Positions 44,774-53,039 of a stretch of DNA of 64,000 nucleotides are shown here, piece by piece. The translations under genes were made by a program, and so were the position numbers. A model generated the notes under the pieces. The model saw only the letters and a program-made list of their open reading frames with translations, searched no databases and had not been told where the DNA came from. The first letter of the stretch is position 1, and each line of letters begins with the position of its first letter. Source of the DNA: an uncultured Eubacterium sp. (GTDB taxonomy: Bacteria; Bacillota; Clostridia; Lachnospirales; Lachnospiraceae); assembly GCA_934351445.1 (NCBI GenBank), contig CAKRIZ010000007.1, positions 1 to 64,000 of the forward strand. Direction: 5' to 3'.

Positions 44774-46387
44774 CTAATGATTAAAAATACTATCTGTAAT
44801 AAAATCCACCTGTCTGCAATAATTTGCTGATTGTATAAAATCATGAAACATATCTCTGATTTCCTGATTCACTTCATCCCAATTATTTTTTAAATTAAGT
44901 GATGGCAATGACTCATCTGCGTAACTTTCATTATATGTACTTTTAAATCCGTCAAATCCTGCCAACGCCAGATGCGTTAATTTTAATTTATCCATAAACC
45001 GCAAACAACAGATAACTGCGTTATCAAAATATTTCCATCCACGTTTAATCACTCGATTGAAATTGATAATCATTTCATCTGAATCGGTCTTTGTCTTAAT
45101 ATTTGACAACAACAGACGCTGTGTGTGATTAAATATCTCAGGATAAGTCTCTCTTGCATAATGATATCTGGCAGAATTCGTAAAGAACAGATAATCATAT
45201 TGATATCCATATATAATTGCATTTACACCAATTACAATCGGTTTTTCTTCTTGAATATACCGAATAATCTTTTCGCTATCATTAATTGATGATTTACCCG
45301 GAGCAACTAATAACACGTTTCTATTACTGATCACGTCCTTGATTTTTGCCACTGTTTTCTCGTCATCAATCAATCGACTTTGATTTTCAATATATTTTTC
45401 CTCAAGCAAATCATAATCGTATTTTCTTCTATCTTCCTCAGACAGTGATTCAATGATATTTCTCATATCCTTAGCATTTGTTCTATGATTTTCTAACAAA
45501 TACGCTATATTGTTTACGTGGCAACAATACATCCCCGCAATAAAATACGGTGTAGAATATCCCCATGTATAATATTCCTTGAAATATTCCATATATATAT
45601 CAATCGCATCCATAATGGCATCCATATCATAATTACAATTTTGTTTTCGGTTTAAATAATTCGCCACAAGCTCCGTTGTAGCATTGCCTGCTCCACGTCC
45701 CATTCCGCATAGACTAGCATCAACCATGCATACCCGTGATGAATGCTGCAACAATTCAATGAAATGCATGGTGAGAGCAAATGATAGCTGCTGATTATTA
45801 TGTGAATGAAAACCAAGACCTATTTTTTTACTCAAATTTTTATCCAAAACTGCAACTATACGCTCCAAATCTTCCTCATACATTGCACCAAATGTATCTA
45901 CAACTGATACTGCAACACAATCAACCGTATTTATCTCATCTGCCAGAATCATCAATTCGTCATTTGAGTAAGCCAACGTATTCGCCAACTGATAAAATAC
46001 CCGATATCCTTTTGCCCGGATTTTTCTACCTACTTCGATCCCTTCTCTATATTTTCCATGCGGAAATACTACTCTGATTGCATCAATCGATTTTCCATCA
46101 TTTTGAGGCAAATTATCTACGCTATATCTATCCCAATCTATCATTACCGCCAATATAGCGTCCGATTGTTTCTTATCTATATATTGTTTCAAATCATGCG
46201 GTACATGAAAAAATGTCGTACCATCTTCATATTCTTTATCTTTGAGCCATCCACACTCTATGATCTCTATGTTAGCCTCTTGAGATTTCTTTATAATCCC
46301 TCTTATTGCAGGTGCTCCAAATTTTGCATCTACGATATATGCCCCATCTCTCAATGTACAATCCAACAGTTCTATCTTTCTACTCAT
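44774..46387 (-). CDS. HMGL/DRE-TIM aldolase-like protein with C-terminal Rossmann-like domain
   Basis: A 537-residue two-domain protein. Residues 1-300 are a DRE-TIM barrel: IELLDCTLRDGAYIVDAKFG carries the RDG motif, and LGFHSHNNQQLSFA the metal-binding HSHN, as in 4-hydroxy-2-oxovalerate aldolase and HMG-CoA lyase. Residues about 345-537 (NVLLVAPGKSSIND, IVIGVNAIIYGYQYDYLFFT) form an extra domain reminiscent of the DUF115/sialyltransferase-like fold, with no partner that I can name. The gene precedes the ThDP enzyme by 11 bases. It may supply or rearrange the 2-keto acid that the ThDP enzyme adds to the sugar. The ribosome site is AGGGAG. Confidence 0.8.
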   Translation of the reverse strand: MSRKIELLDCTLRDGAYIVDAKFGAPAIRGIIKKSQEANIEIIECGWLKDKEYEDGTTFFHVPHDLKQYIDKKQSDAILAVMIDWDRYSVDNLPQNDGKSIDAIRVVFPHGKYREGIEVGRKIRAKGYRVFYQLANTLAYSNDELMILADEINTVDCVAVSVVDTFGAMYEEDLERIVAVLDKNLSKKIGLGFHSHNNQQLSFALTMHFIELLQHSSRVCMVDASLCGMGRGAGNATTELVANYLNRKQNCNYDMDAIMDAIDIYMEYFKEYYTWGYSTPYFIAGMYCCHVNNIAYLLENHRTNAKDMRNIIESLSEEDRRKYDYDLLEEKYIENQSRLIDDEKTVAKIKDVISNRNVLLVAPGKSSINDSEKIIRYIQEEKPIVIGVNAIIYGYQYDYLFFTNSARYHYARETYPEIFNHTQRLLLSNIKTKTDSDEMIINFNRVIKRGWKYFDNAVICCLRFMDKLKLTHLALAGFDGFKSTYNESYADESLPSLNLKNNWDEVNQEIRDMFHDFIQSANYCRQVDFITDSIFNH

Positions 46388-46418
46388 ATGTAACTCCCTA
46401 TATTCATCACATCAAAAA

Positions 46419-47777
46419 TCAAACCTCTAAGGCCTCTTTGATAATCTGCGCCATATAATCGATCTTCGCATCTGTCATTCCAGGATATACCCCTACCCAG
46501 AATGTATTGTTCATCACATACTCTGTCTGCTCCAGATCTCCAACCACCCGATACACATCTGTATTTCTGATCTGATCAAAACAGGGATGCTTAATAATAT
46601 TTCCAGAAAACAACAATCGTGTTTGAATATTCTTGCTCTCTATATACTGTGTAACGTCATTTCTGGTCTTTCCACACTCAGGTTTTATGGAAATTAAAAA
46701 TCCAAACCAACTAGGCTCACTATCTGCTACCGGTTCTGGAAGTATCATCAGATCTGCTACTGATGATCTTGACAACGCATCATATAACCGTTTCCAGTTA
46801 TAGCGTCTCCTCTCTATAAAATGAGGAAACTTTTTTAACTGTTCTACACCAATGGCAGCCTGCAGATCTGTCACCTTCAAGTTGTATCCAAAATGACTAT
46901 ATACATATTTATGATCGTAGCCCTGCGGCAGTTGTCCAAACTGACCATCATACCGATGACCACAGAAATTATCATGACCTGATGGACAAATACAATCTCT
47001 TCCCCAATCTCTGTATGATAAGATCAAACGATGCAATATGGGATTATCAGTATATACACAACCGCCTTCGCCCATTGTCATATGGTGAGGTGGATAAAAA
47101 CTACTTGTTCCAATATCTCCCCATGTGCCTGTATATTTTGTCATTCCATCGATTGTATATTTTGATCCTAATGCATCACAGTTATCCTCAACGAGCCACA
47201 GGTTATGTTTCTCACAAAAATTCTTTACAGCCTTAATATCAAACGGATTTCCCATCGTATGCGCGATCATAACCGCCTTTGTCCGCTCACTCAATGCCTC
47301 TTCTAACTGCGCGATATCAATGTTATATTGCGGAACTGTAACATCCACAAACACGGGTACTGCCCCATACTGAAGAATCGGTGTAACCGTTGTCGGGAAG
47401 CCACATGCAACTGTGATAACCTCGTCTCCCCGCTGAATCTGCCGCTCTCCCAGCTCCGGAGCGGTTAAGACCGAAAAAGCAATCAAATTTGCTGATGATC
47501 CACTATTTACTAAATGAGCATATTTTACTCCAATCCACTCCGCAAAGTTTTTTTCAAATTCATCTGCGAAACGCCCTGTTGTCAGCCAAAAATCCAATGC
47601 TGCATCCACCAAAGAACACATTTCCTTCTCATCATAGACACGCGATGCATAGCTGATACGATCCCCGGGCTTGAAATTGCTTTTTGAATCCGCATCTGTC
47701 TTAAAATCACGATAATACTCTGTAACTAATTCCCTGATTGTTTCACGTGCTTCTTGCTCATTATTCCAATTTTTCAT
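46419..47777 (-). CDS. rfbH: CDP-4-keto-6-deoxyglucose 3-dehydrase (E1)
   Basis: A 452-residue enzyme of the DegT/AHBA fold that removes the C3 hydroxyl of CDP-4-keto-6-deoxy-D-glucose using PMP and a [2Fe-2S] cluster. The PLP lysine is replaced by His in SSFYPPHHMTMGEGG, the hallmark of E1, and the cluster cysteines lie in DWGRDCICPSGHDNFCGHRY. The reductase partner E3 (RfbI) is not in the cluster. Start set at 47777 (MKNWNNEQEARE) after AGGAGA; the frame from 47804 has no ribosome site. Names rfbH, ddhC and ascC are all in use. Confidence 0.93.
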   Translation of the reverse strand: MKNWNNEQEARETIRELVTEYYRDFKTDADSKSNFKPGDRISYASRVYDEKEMCSLVDAALDFWLTTGRFADEFEKNFAEWIGVKYAHLVNSGSSANLIAFSVLTAPELGERQIQRGDEVITVACGFPTTVTPILQYGAVPVFVDVTVPQYNIDIAQLEEALSERTKAVMIAHTMGNPFDIKAVKNFCEKHNLWLVEDNCDALGSKYTIDGMTKYTGTWGDIGTSSFYPPHHMTMGEGGCVYTDNPILHRLILSYRDWGRDCICPSGHDNFCGHRYDGQFGQLPQGYDHKYVYSHFGYNLKVTDLQAAIGVEQLKKFPHFIERRRYNWKRLYDALSRSSVADLMILPEPVADSEPSWFGFLISIKPECGKTRNDVTQYIESKNIQTRLLFSGNIIKHPCFDQIRNTDVYRVVGDLEQTEYVMNNTFWVGVYPGMTDAKIDYMAQIIKEALEV

Positions 47778-47809
47778 TCTTATAAATTCTCCTATATGTT
47801 CCATCTATG

Positions 47810-48313
47810 CTATTTCTTAAACGCCCAAAATTTATTCAATACAAAATTTAATGGTACTGTAATAAGTAAATTAATAATTGGCGCTATTATCTTAGACATA
47901 CCAACTACTTCAACCCATAAATATGACAAAATCCATGTTAAAACTAATCCCGTCGTAGCATATGATATATATGTTTTAATCAATGCCTGATACCATACAA
48001 TCTGTTTTTCACTATCATCAAAAACAAACCTGCGATTCAAACAAAATGACCACAAAACACTTAGTACAAATGCGATAAACTGTGCAACCAAGTAATCGGT
48101 ATTCACAAGCATATTTTTCTTCTGAAAACACACAAGTGCTCCTACATAGATTCCATATGAAATTACGGTGTTTGTGAAACCAACCATTCCAAAATGGACA
48201 AATTGCATAAATGCCTGCATCGTTTTGCATGACAATTGTCGATGAAATAATTTACTCCATATAAACTGCACTGTATTAATTACCCGTTTATCAAATCCAG
48301 CTCCTAATCTCAT
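47810..48313 (-). CDS. GtrA-family flippase-like membrane protein
   Basis: A 167-residue protein with four membrane helices and the family pattern FVHFGMVGFTNTVISYGIYV, then LVAQFIAFVLSVLWSFCLNRRFVF and LITVPLNFVLNKFWAF. GtrA proteins are thought to flip undecaprenyl-phosphate-linked sugars. The start shares ATGA with the rfbG stop. Lying between the sugar-nucleotide genes and with a GtrB-like gene downstream, it supplies the export step of the cluster. Confidence 0.88.
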   Translation of the reverse strand: MRLGAGFDKRVINTVQFIWSKLFHRQLSCKTMQAFMQFVHFGMVGFTNTVISYGIYVGALVCFQKKNMLVNTDYLVAQFIAFVLSVLWSFCLNRRFVFDDSEKQIVWYQALIKTYISYATTGLVLTWILSYLWVEVVGMSKIIAPIINLLITVPLNFVLNKFWAFKK

Positions 48314-49401
48314 TTTGTACTCTTTCGTTTGTCATTTAATAAAAATTCCCTGATTTCCCATTCCATACACTCCGGAATATCTCCCTTAGCAAGATACACC
48401 TTCGTCCACTCTACCGTTTTTTCCACCGCCTCTGACACACTCCATCTGGTTGACCAGCCAAAGACCCGCTTTATTTTTGAACAATCGAGTTTCAAGAAGT
48501 TAGCTTCATGTGGAGCGTCCTTCTCTGCCTGACTCATCCATTGAATAGACTCTTTTTCGCCCTCATTCCACTTTTTGCAAAACAAATCTACCAATTGTCC
48601 AGTCGTAATACAGTCTCTATCATCCGGTCCGACATTATAGAATCCTGCTTTTGTACGATCTTCATACTGGGCTTTTGCAATCGTTAAATAGATGTATAAC
48701 GGTTCTAACACATGCTGATACGGTCTGGTCGAATACGGATTACGCACTATGATATCCTGTCTGTTTTCTACTGCACGTACACAATCCGGTATAATACGAT
48801 CACTGGCAAAATCGCCACCACCGATTACATTTCCAGCCCGCGCTGTGGATACTGCCACATTCATATTTTGGAAAAAAGAGTTAATATAACTGTGTGTGAC
48901 TAATTCTGAACAGGACTTACTATTTGAATAAGGATCATATCCATCCAGCGGCTCATTTTCCCGATACCCCCACTCCCATTCATTATTCTTATATACTTTA
49001 TCTGTTGTGACATTCAGAAAAGATCTGACACTGTGATGCAGTCTGACTGCTTCGCATATATTGACCGTTCCCATGACATTTGTCTCATAGGTATACACTG
49101 GATCCTTATAAGATTCGCGTACAATCGGCTGTGCTGCCAGATGAAATACGATCTGTGGCTGCGTCTCATCAAAAACATGCATCAGCCTGTCCCGATCCCG
49201 AACGTCCCCTATGACAGAGGTTATGCATGATCCGACGCCTGATAGTTCATACAGACTGGGATTTGTAGGCGGTTCCAGAGAATAACCAGTTACATTTGCC
49301 CCCGATAGCGCGAGAATCTTACACAACCAGCTCCCCTTAAACCCTGTATGACCTGTTACCAGCACATTTTTTCCTGTATAAAAATCCAGCAACTCATTCA
49401 T
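48310..49401 (-). CDS. rfbG: CDP-glucose 4,6-dehydratase
   Basis: A 363-residue extended SDR that converts CDP-glucose to CDP-4-keto-6-deoxyglucose. NAD motif NVLVTGHTGFKGSWLCKIL, VFHLAAQPIVRESY, catalytic Thr in NVTTDKVYKN and YxxxK in YDPYSNSKSCSEL are the family blocks. Start at 49401 (MNELLDFYTGKN), 8 bases from GGGAG and just past the rfbF stop; an upstream start at 49425 would overlap rfbF. Second step of the cluster. ddhB and ascB are synonyms. Confidence 0.95.
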   Translation of the reverse strand: MNELLDFYTGKNVLVTGHTGFKGSWLCKILALSGANVTGYSLEPPTNPSLYELSGVGSCITSVIGDVRDRDRLMHVFDETQPQIVFHLAAQPIVRESYKDPVYTYETNVMGTVNICEAVRLHHSVRSFLNVTTDKVYKNNEWEWGYRENEPLDGYDPYSNSKSCSELVTHSYINSFFQNMNVAVSTARAGNVIGGGDFASDRIIPDCVRAVENRQDIIVRNPYSTRPYQHVLEPLYIYLTIAKAQYEDRTKAGFYNVGPDDRDCITTGQLVDLFCKKWNEGEKESIQWMSQAEKDAPHEANFLKLDCSKIKRVFGWSTRWSVSEAVEKTVEWTKVYLAKGDIPECMEWEIREFLLNDKRKSTK

Positions 49402-49403
49402 TC

Positions 49404-50186
49404 CTAATTCTCCCATTTTTTCCAAGGTGCTATTCCTTGCTCCAGCATCTTTTCCAACAGATCCATCTCCCGTTTATTATCCATACACTGCCAGAATCCA
49501 TCGTACATGTAGGACATGAGTTCTCCCTGCTCGGACAGCCGCACGAGTGGTTCTTTTTCAAAGATCGTCTGATCTCCTTCGATATAATCAAAGATCTCCG
49601 GATTTAAGACCATATAACCGGCATTGATTGGTGCAGAATCCGTCATATTTTTTTCACGGAAGGATTTCACCGCATTATCCCCTCCGATATCCAGTACACC
49701 CTTCTCCTGTTTCTGCCGAACGGCAGTCAACGTTGCTATTTTTCCATGTGACTGATGGAATTCAATTAGTTTATTAATATCTACATCGCAGACTCCATCT
49801 CCATATGTCATCAGAAATGGTTCGTCTCCAACGTATTTTTGAATCCGTTTGATACGACCGCCTGTCATCGTATGCAGACCTGTATCAACAACCGTGATTT
49901 TCCATTTATCCAGATACTGATCATGCACAATAATTTTCCGGTCACCTGTCGTATAGTCAAATGTGACATCACTGTTGTGTAAAAAATAATCTGCAAACCA
50001 CTCTTTGATCACATGCTGCATATACCCCGCACATATGATGAACTCGTTATGTCCATAATAGGAATACTCTTTCATGATATGCCACAGGATCGGTTTGCCC
50101 CCGATCTCGATCATGGGCTTCGGCTTATACTGCGATTCTTCACTGATTCTGGTTCCGAAGCCTCCTGCTAACAATACAACCTTCAT
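49404..50186 (-). CDS. rfbF: glucose-1-phosphate cytidylyltransferase
   Basis: A 260-residue nucleotidyltransferase making CDP-glucose from CTP and glucose 1-phosphate. N-terminal VVLLAGGFGTRISEESQYKP with KPMIEIGGKPILWHIM, then MTYGDGVCDVDI for the metal site, are family-specific. The start at 50186 follows AAAGGGGTGG. First gene and first step of the CDP-sugar pathway, divergent from the XRE regulator at 50380. ddhA and ascA are synonyms. Confidence 0.95.
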   Translation of the reverse strand: MKVVLLAGGFGTRISEESQYKPKPMIEIGGKPILWHIMKEYSYYGHNEFIICAGYMQHVIKEWFADYFLHNSDVTFDYTTGDRKIIVHDQYLDKWKITVVDTGLHTMTGGRIKRIQKYVGDEPFLMTYGDGVCDVDINKLIEFHQSHGKIATLTAVRQKQEKGVLDIGGDNAVKSFREKNMTDSAPINAGYMVLNPEIFDYIEGDQTIFEKEPLVRLSEQGELMSYMYDGFWQCMDNKREMDLLEKMLEQGIAPWKKWEN

Positions 50187-50379
50187 ATGCCACCCCTTTG
50201 TTTCATCCATTCTTCTACATATTCTGACACTGCCTCATTTCATTCTAATCGCATTATTTTTGATTGTCAATTCTAATTTTCGTATTTAACGCGACTTGCA
50301 TGAAATAGTTTCTTTACATATGGGAATTCACAATTATATGTTTTGTTTGCTTTACAATAAGTTCAAAGGAGGAAACTAT

Positions 50380-50757
50380 ATGAAGAAATTTGGAGACTTA
50401 CTCCGCGATTTACGAGAATCTAGGGATTTACAGCAAAAAACCGTTGCAAATGCCCTGCACATCAGCAATAAACTGTTATCCAGCTATGAACGGAATATCT
50501 CATATCCACCACTTGACACATTAGTTTCTATCTGTGAATACTATAATGTTTCTGCTGATTTTTTACTGCAAATCGAACCAAAACCGATCACAGAAAACAT
50601 TGAACAGAAAGAACAGCCCGGATATAACATAGTCGCTCTCACACCGGAACAAAAGCGTGTATTATCGTATTACGAACGACTAGATGATGAAAACAAAGAG
50701 GCTGTACGGGGGCTGATGATTTTATTATATAAAGAGCAGCAAAATCCATTAAAATAG
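50380..50757 (+). CDS. XRE-family transcription regulator
   Basis: A 125-residue protein. The helix-turn-helix covers about 5-60 (LLRDLRESRDLQQKTVANAL, then KLLSSYERNISYPPLDTLVS), followed by a linker rich in Glu and Pro and a C-terminal helix YYERLDDENKEAVRGLMILL that is common in XRE proteins of Gram-positive bacteria and may dimerise. It is divergent from the glycan cluster with 193 bases between, so it could control that cluster. The start is fixed by AAAGGAGG; the open frame begins at 50296 but lacks a ribosome site. Confidence 0.88.
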   Translation: MKKFGDLLRDLRESRDLQQKTVANALHISNKLLSSYERNISYPPLDTLVSICEYYNVSADFLLQIEPKPITENIEQKEQPGYNIVALTPEQKRVLSYYERLDDENKEAVRGLMILLYKEQQNPLK

Positions 50758-50795
50758 GGTTCGGACATGATACATGTCCAAACCCTGTTTCTATT
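50756..50795. terminator. terminator after the XRE gene
   Basis: AGGGTT-GGACAT / ATGTCC-AACCCT arms with one mismatch around a short loop, then TGTTTCTATTTT. It overlaps the XRE stop region and is shared with the convergent repeat-protein gene ending at 50806. Confidence 0.75.
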
Positions 50796-50805
50796 TTCCA
50801 ATGAC

Positions 50806-51471
50806 TTATTTAGACTTCTTGATCTTTTCAATCTTGGTTACGACACCCTTCTTGTTGCAGAAGTACTTCTTGCCATTTGCTCTCACTACCCTATTTGTAG
50901 CAATGACTCCAGATTTTGTAGCATAATATTTCTTATTGCCTACCGTAACAAGCTTGCTTGTGACTACAACACCCTTCTTGTTAGAGTATACTTTCTTGCC
51001 ATTTGCCAAAACAGTTAATGTGCTCTTTTTAACAGCTCCGTTTTCGTCTACCACATACTTCTTGCCATCGCAGCTAGTGATTGCATTCTTGACGATCTCA
51101 CCCTTAGCATTTGTAAATGTTCCGTCTGCATTTCTTGTAGCCTTAACTACCTTTGCACTGATAACTGCATCTGTCGGATTGGTAGCAGGATTTTCATCCG
51201 GCTTCTGATTCTGATCATTTTTCTGATCATCTTTCTTGTCATCGTTTTTGTCGGGCCTTGCTACAGCTGCCCCGCCGCCTGCTGATGTTGATCCGCCGGC
51301 TCCACTGTTTCCATTATAGCCACTTTGATTGCTCTGGCTCTGATTTGTATTTGCAACAACTAAATTAGATCCACCAGCAGCCATAGATACAACAAACGAA
51401 CCAACCGCCATAGTCGCAGAAAGGGCTACAACAACAAGTTTTTTACTGATTAACAGTTTTTTGAGTTTCAT
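50806..51471 (-). CDS. secreted repeat protein, cell-surface type
   Basis: A 221-residue exported protein. Signal peptide at 1-32 (VVVALSATMAVGSFVVSMAA), then a low-complexity linker of Gly, Ser, Asn, Asp, Lys and Gln (about 35-95), then four repeats of about 22 residues with core GKKYYATKSGV, GKKVYSNKKGV, GKKYFCNKKGV and a more diverged first copy. The repeats recall glucan- or choline-binding wall repeats, but the usual aromatic positions are only partly kept. The basic C-terminus (KIEKIKKSK) may bind wall polymers. The linker suggests that the repeat domain is held away from the membrane. Function unknown. Confidence 0.78.
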   Translation of the reverse strand: MKLKKLLISKKLVVVALSATMAVGSFVVSMAAGGSNLVVANTNQSQSNQSGYNGNSGAGGSTSAGGGAAVARPDKNDDKKDDQKNDQNQKPDENPATNPTDAVISAKVVKATRNADGTFTNAKGEIVKNAITSCDGKKYVVDENGAVKKSTLTVLANGKKVYSNKKGVVVTSKLVTVGNKKYYATKSGVIATNRVVRANGKKYFCNKKGVVTKIEKIKKSK

Positions 51472-51596
51472 GTTTACTCCTCCTCATAGATTTTATTGTC
51501 AAGATATAGTCTATTCCCTTTTATTTTCTTTGTCAATTATTTATTGATTTTTTTCATATTATTGTTGATTTTGTAGTATTTATAGTCATTTTATAA

Positions 51597-51625
51597 TTGA
51601 TTTATTATCATTTCTACTTTATAAT
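51597..51625 (+). promoter_or_regulatory. promoter of the GT-C-like gene
   Basis: TTGATT (51597-51602), 17-base spacer, TATAAT (51620-51625), 42 bases before the ATG at 51667. The region upstream to the repeat-protein gene (51472-51596) is very AT-rich and holds three TTGATT-like copies. Confidence 0.55.
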
Positions 51626-51666
51626 CCTACTTATCCTATAAACATCCGAAGGAGTATTTTGCTATT

Positions 51667-53001
51667 ATGTCAACCTCTGCATTGATCGTTATCTTATCAG
51701 CAATCATATATTGTATACTTGTCTTTGCTTTTACCCTGCTCGCCAGATCGGAGCATTGTTTTTTTCATACGAAAAATATCTCCATCTATCTTGCAGTCGT
51801 TATTTTCCTGTCCGTGTACGCAAATCTGATGCTGTCTATTCTGACATCCTATGGTGATTCCGGCGGTATCTCAGACTATACCAACTTTTTGATCTCACAT
51901 CCGTTATGTGAATATCTGCCAAGCGCCCGTATCACTTATCCGCCTGTTTTCTGCTATGTATATCTACTACTGGGCAAATTTGCCACGTTCCTTCACATAC
52001 CGATCGCAGGTGACAGCCGTTGGTTTCTCCTTCTGATGAAGATTCCCTGCTTTTTCGTGGAATACATCATGGCAGGCATGTTTTATCAGTATACCCGGAA
52101 AAAATATACCGAACGACACGCTATTCCGATACTGATCGCCACGGTATGCAATCCGGCCTATTTGTTACTGACTGCTTACATTAGCCAAGTAGATGCACTG
52201 TACGCATTTTTTGTCGTTCTCACCGTATATCTGTTGTATCAGAAGAAGTTAATACCCGCCTACTTTGCATTTGCGACCGCAATATTGTTTAAATTCCAGG
52301 CAGTATTTATTACTCCGGTGGTATTTCTCGCTACTTTAAATGATGTGATTTTACATGATTTCGAATGGAAAAATCTCTGGAAACATCTGCTCGGAGGATT
52401 CAGCGCAATTGGATACATGATTCTATGTTACATCCCGTTTTTGTTTGATTTTTCTAAACGGAGTTTTATTGATTATGGTATCACCGATAATTTTACAAAC
52501 TCCATCGCAAGTTATGGTCTTGCCACACAAAATGCTCCGAATCTATGGTATCTGTTAGGATATAACTTTAAATCTGAATATGAATTATTGGGTCCGTTTA
52601 CATGCACAACCTGGTATCATGTCTTTATCGTGCTGCTGGTATTCTTATGCATTGGATTGTTCTGGATCCGCCGCGAAGACCGCACGATCTACCCGCTGCT
52701 CGCCGCCCTGCTCGTATCAGGAACGGTCTGCTTTGCCGTGCGCATAATGCCTCGGTATCTGTACGCAGCAGCAGGACTCACCACATTTGCCTTTATACTA
52801 AAATGGACAAAAAAAAGATTCATCTGCATGATCAGCATGAATCTTTGCCTTTTTCTGATAAATGCGAGTGATTATCTGCTTTATCCGATCGCGGTGTACA
52901 CACCGGAACTCATTGTACCCAGACTAATCAGTCTCTACACACTTGTATGTTTTGTGATTGTGATTGTTACTATATTATCCTTGCCACAGCAGATTAAATA
53001 A
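51667..53001 (+). CDS. GT-C-type membrane protein, probable glycosyltransferase
   Basis: A 444-residue protein with 10-12 hydrophobic segments. The first long external loop has YGDSGGISDYTNFL followed by ARITYPPVFCYVY, the acidic-loop and YPP arrangement of ALG6/mannosyltransferase-like GT-C enzymes; NPAYLLLTAYISQVDALYAF and FKFQAVFITPV fit the same family. It would move a sugar from a lipid carrier to an external acceptor. It is a lone gene, so donor and acceptor cannot be named; the glycan cluster is close by. The ribosome site is GAAGGAG. Confidence 0.75.
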   Translation: MSTSALIVILSAIIYCILVFAFTLLARSEHCFFHTKNISIYLAVVIFLSVYANLMLSILTSYGDSGGISDYTNFLISHPLCEYLPSARITYPPVFCYVYLLLGKFATFLHIPIAGDSRWFLLLMKIPCFFVEYIMAGMFYQYTRKKYTERHAIPILIATVCNPAYLLLTAYISQVDALYAFFVVLTVYLLYQKKLIPAYFAFATAILFKFQAVFITPVVFLATLNDVILHDFEWKNLWKHLLGGFSAIGYMILCYIPFLFDFSKRSFIDYGITDNFTNSIASYGLATQNAPNLWYLLGYNFKSEYELLGPFTCTTWYHVFIVLLVFLCIGLFWIRREDRTIYPLLAALLVSGTVCFAVRIMPRYLYAAAGLTTFAFILKWTKKRFICMISMNLCLFLINASDYLLYPIAVYTPELIVPRLISLYTLVCFVIVIVTILSLPQQIK

Positions 53002-53002
53002 C

Positions 53003-53037
53003 GGCACCCGTAAAATTGTCTGCCGCTTACAGTAATG
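53003..53037 (-). pseudogene. short relic of yraN
   Basis: About 35 bases that match, with few changes, the part of yraN coding for HRKQQTISRV (54035-54072): read in frame it gives CKRQTILRV. It sits directly after suhB. With the relic at 56.6-56.7 kb it makes three copies of this segment in 4 kb. Confidence 0.5.
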
Positions 53038-53039
53038 AA

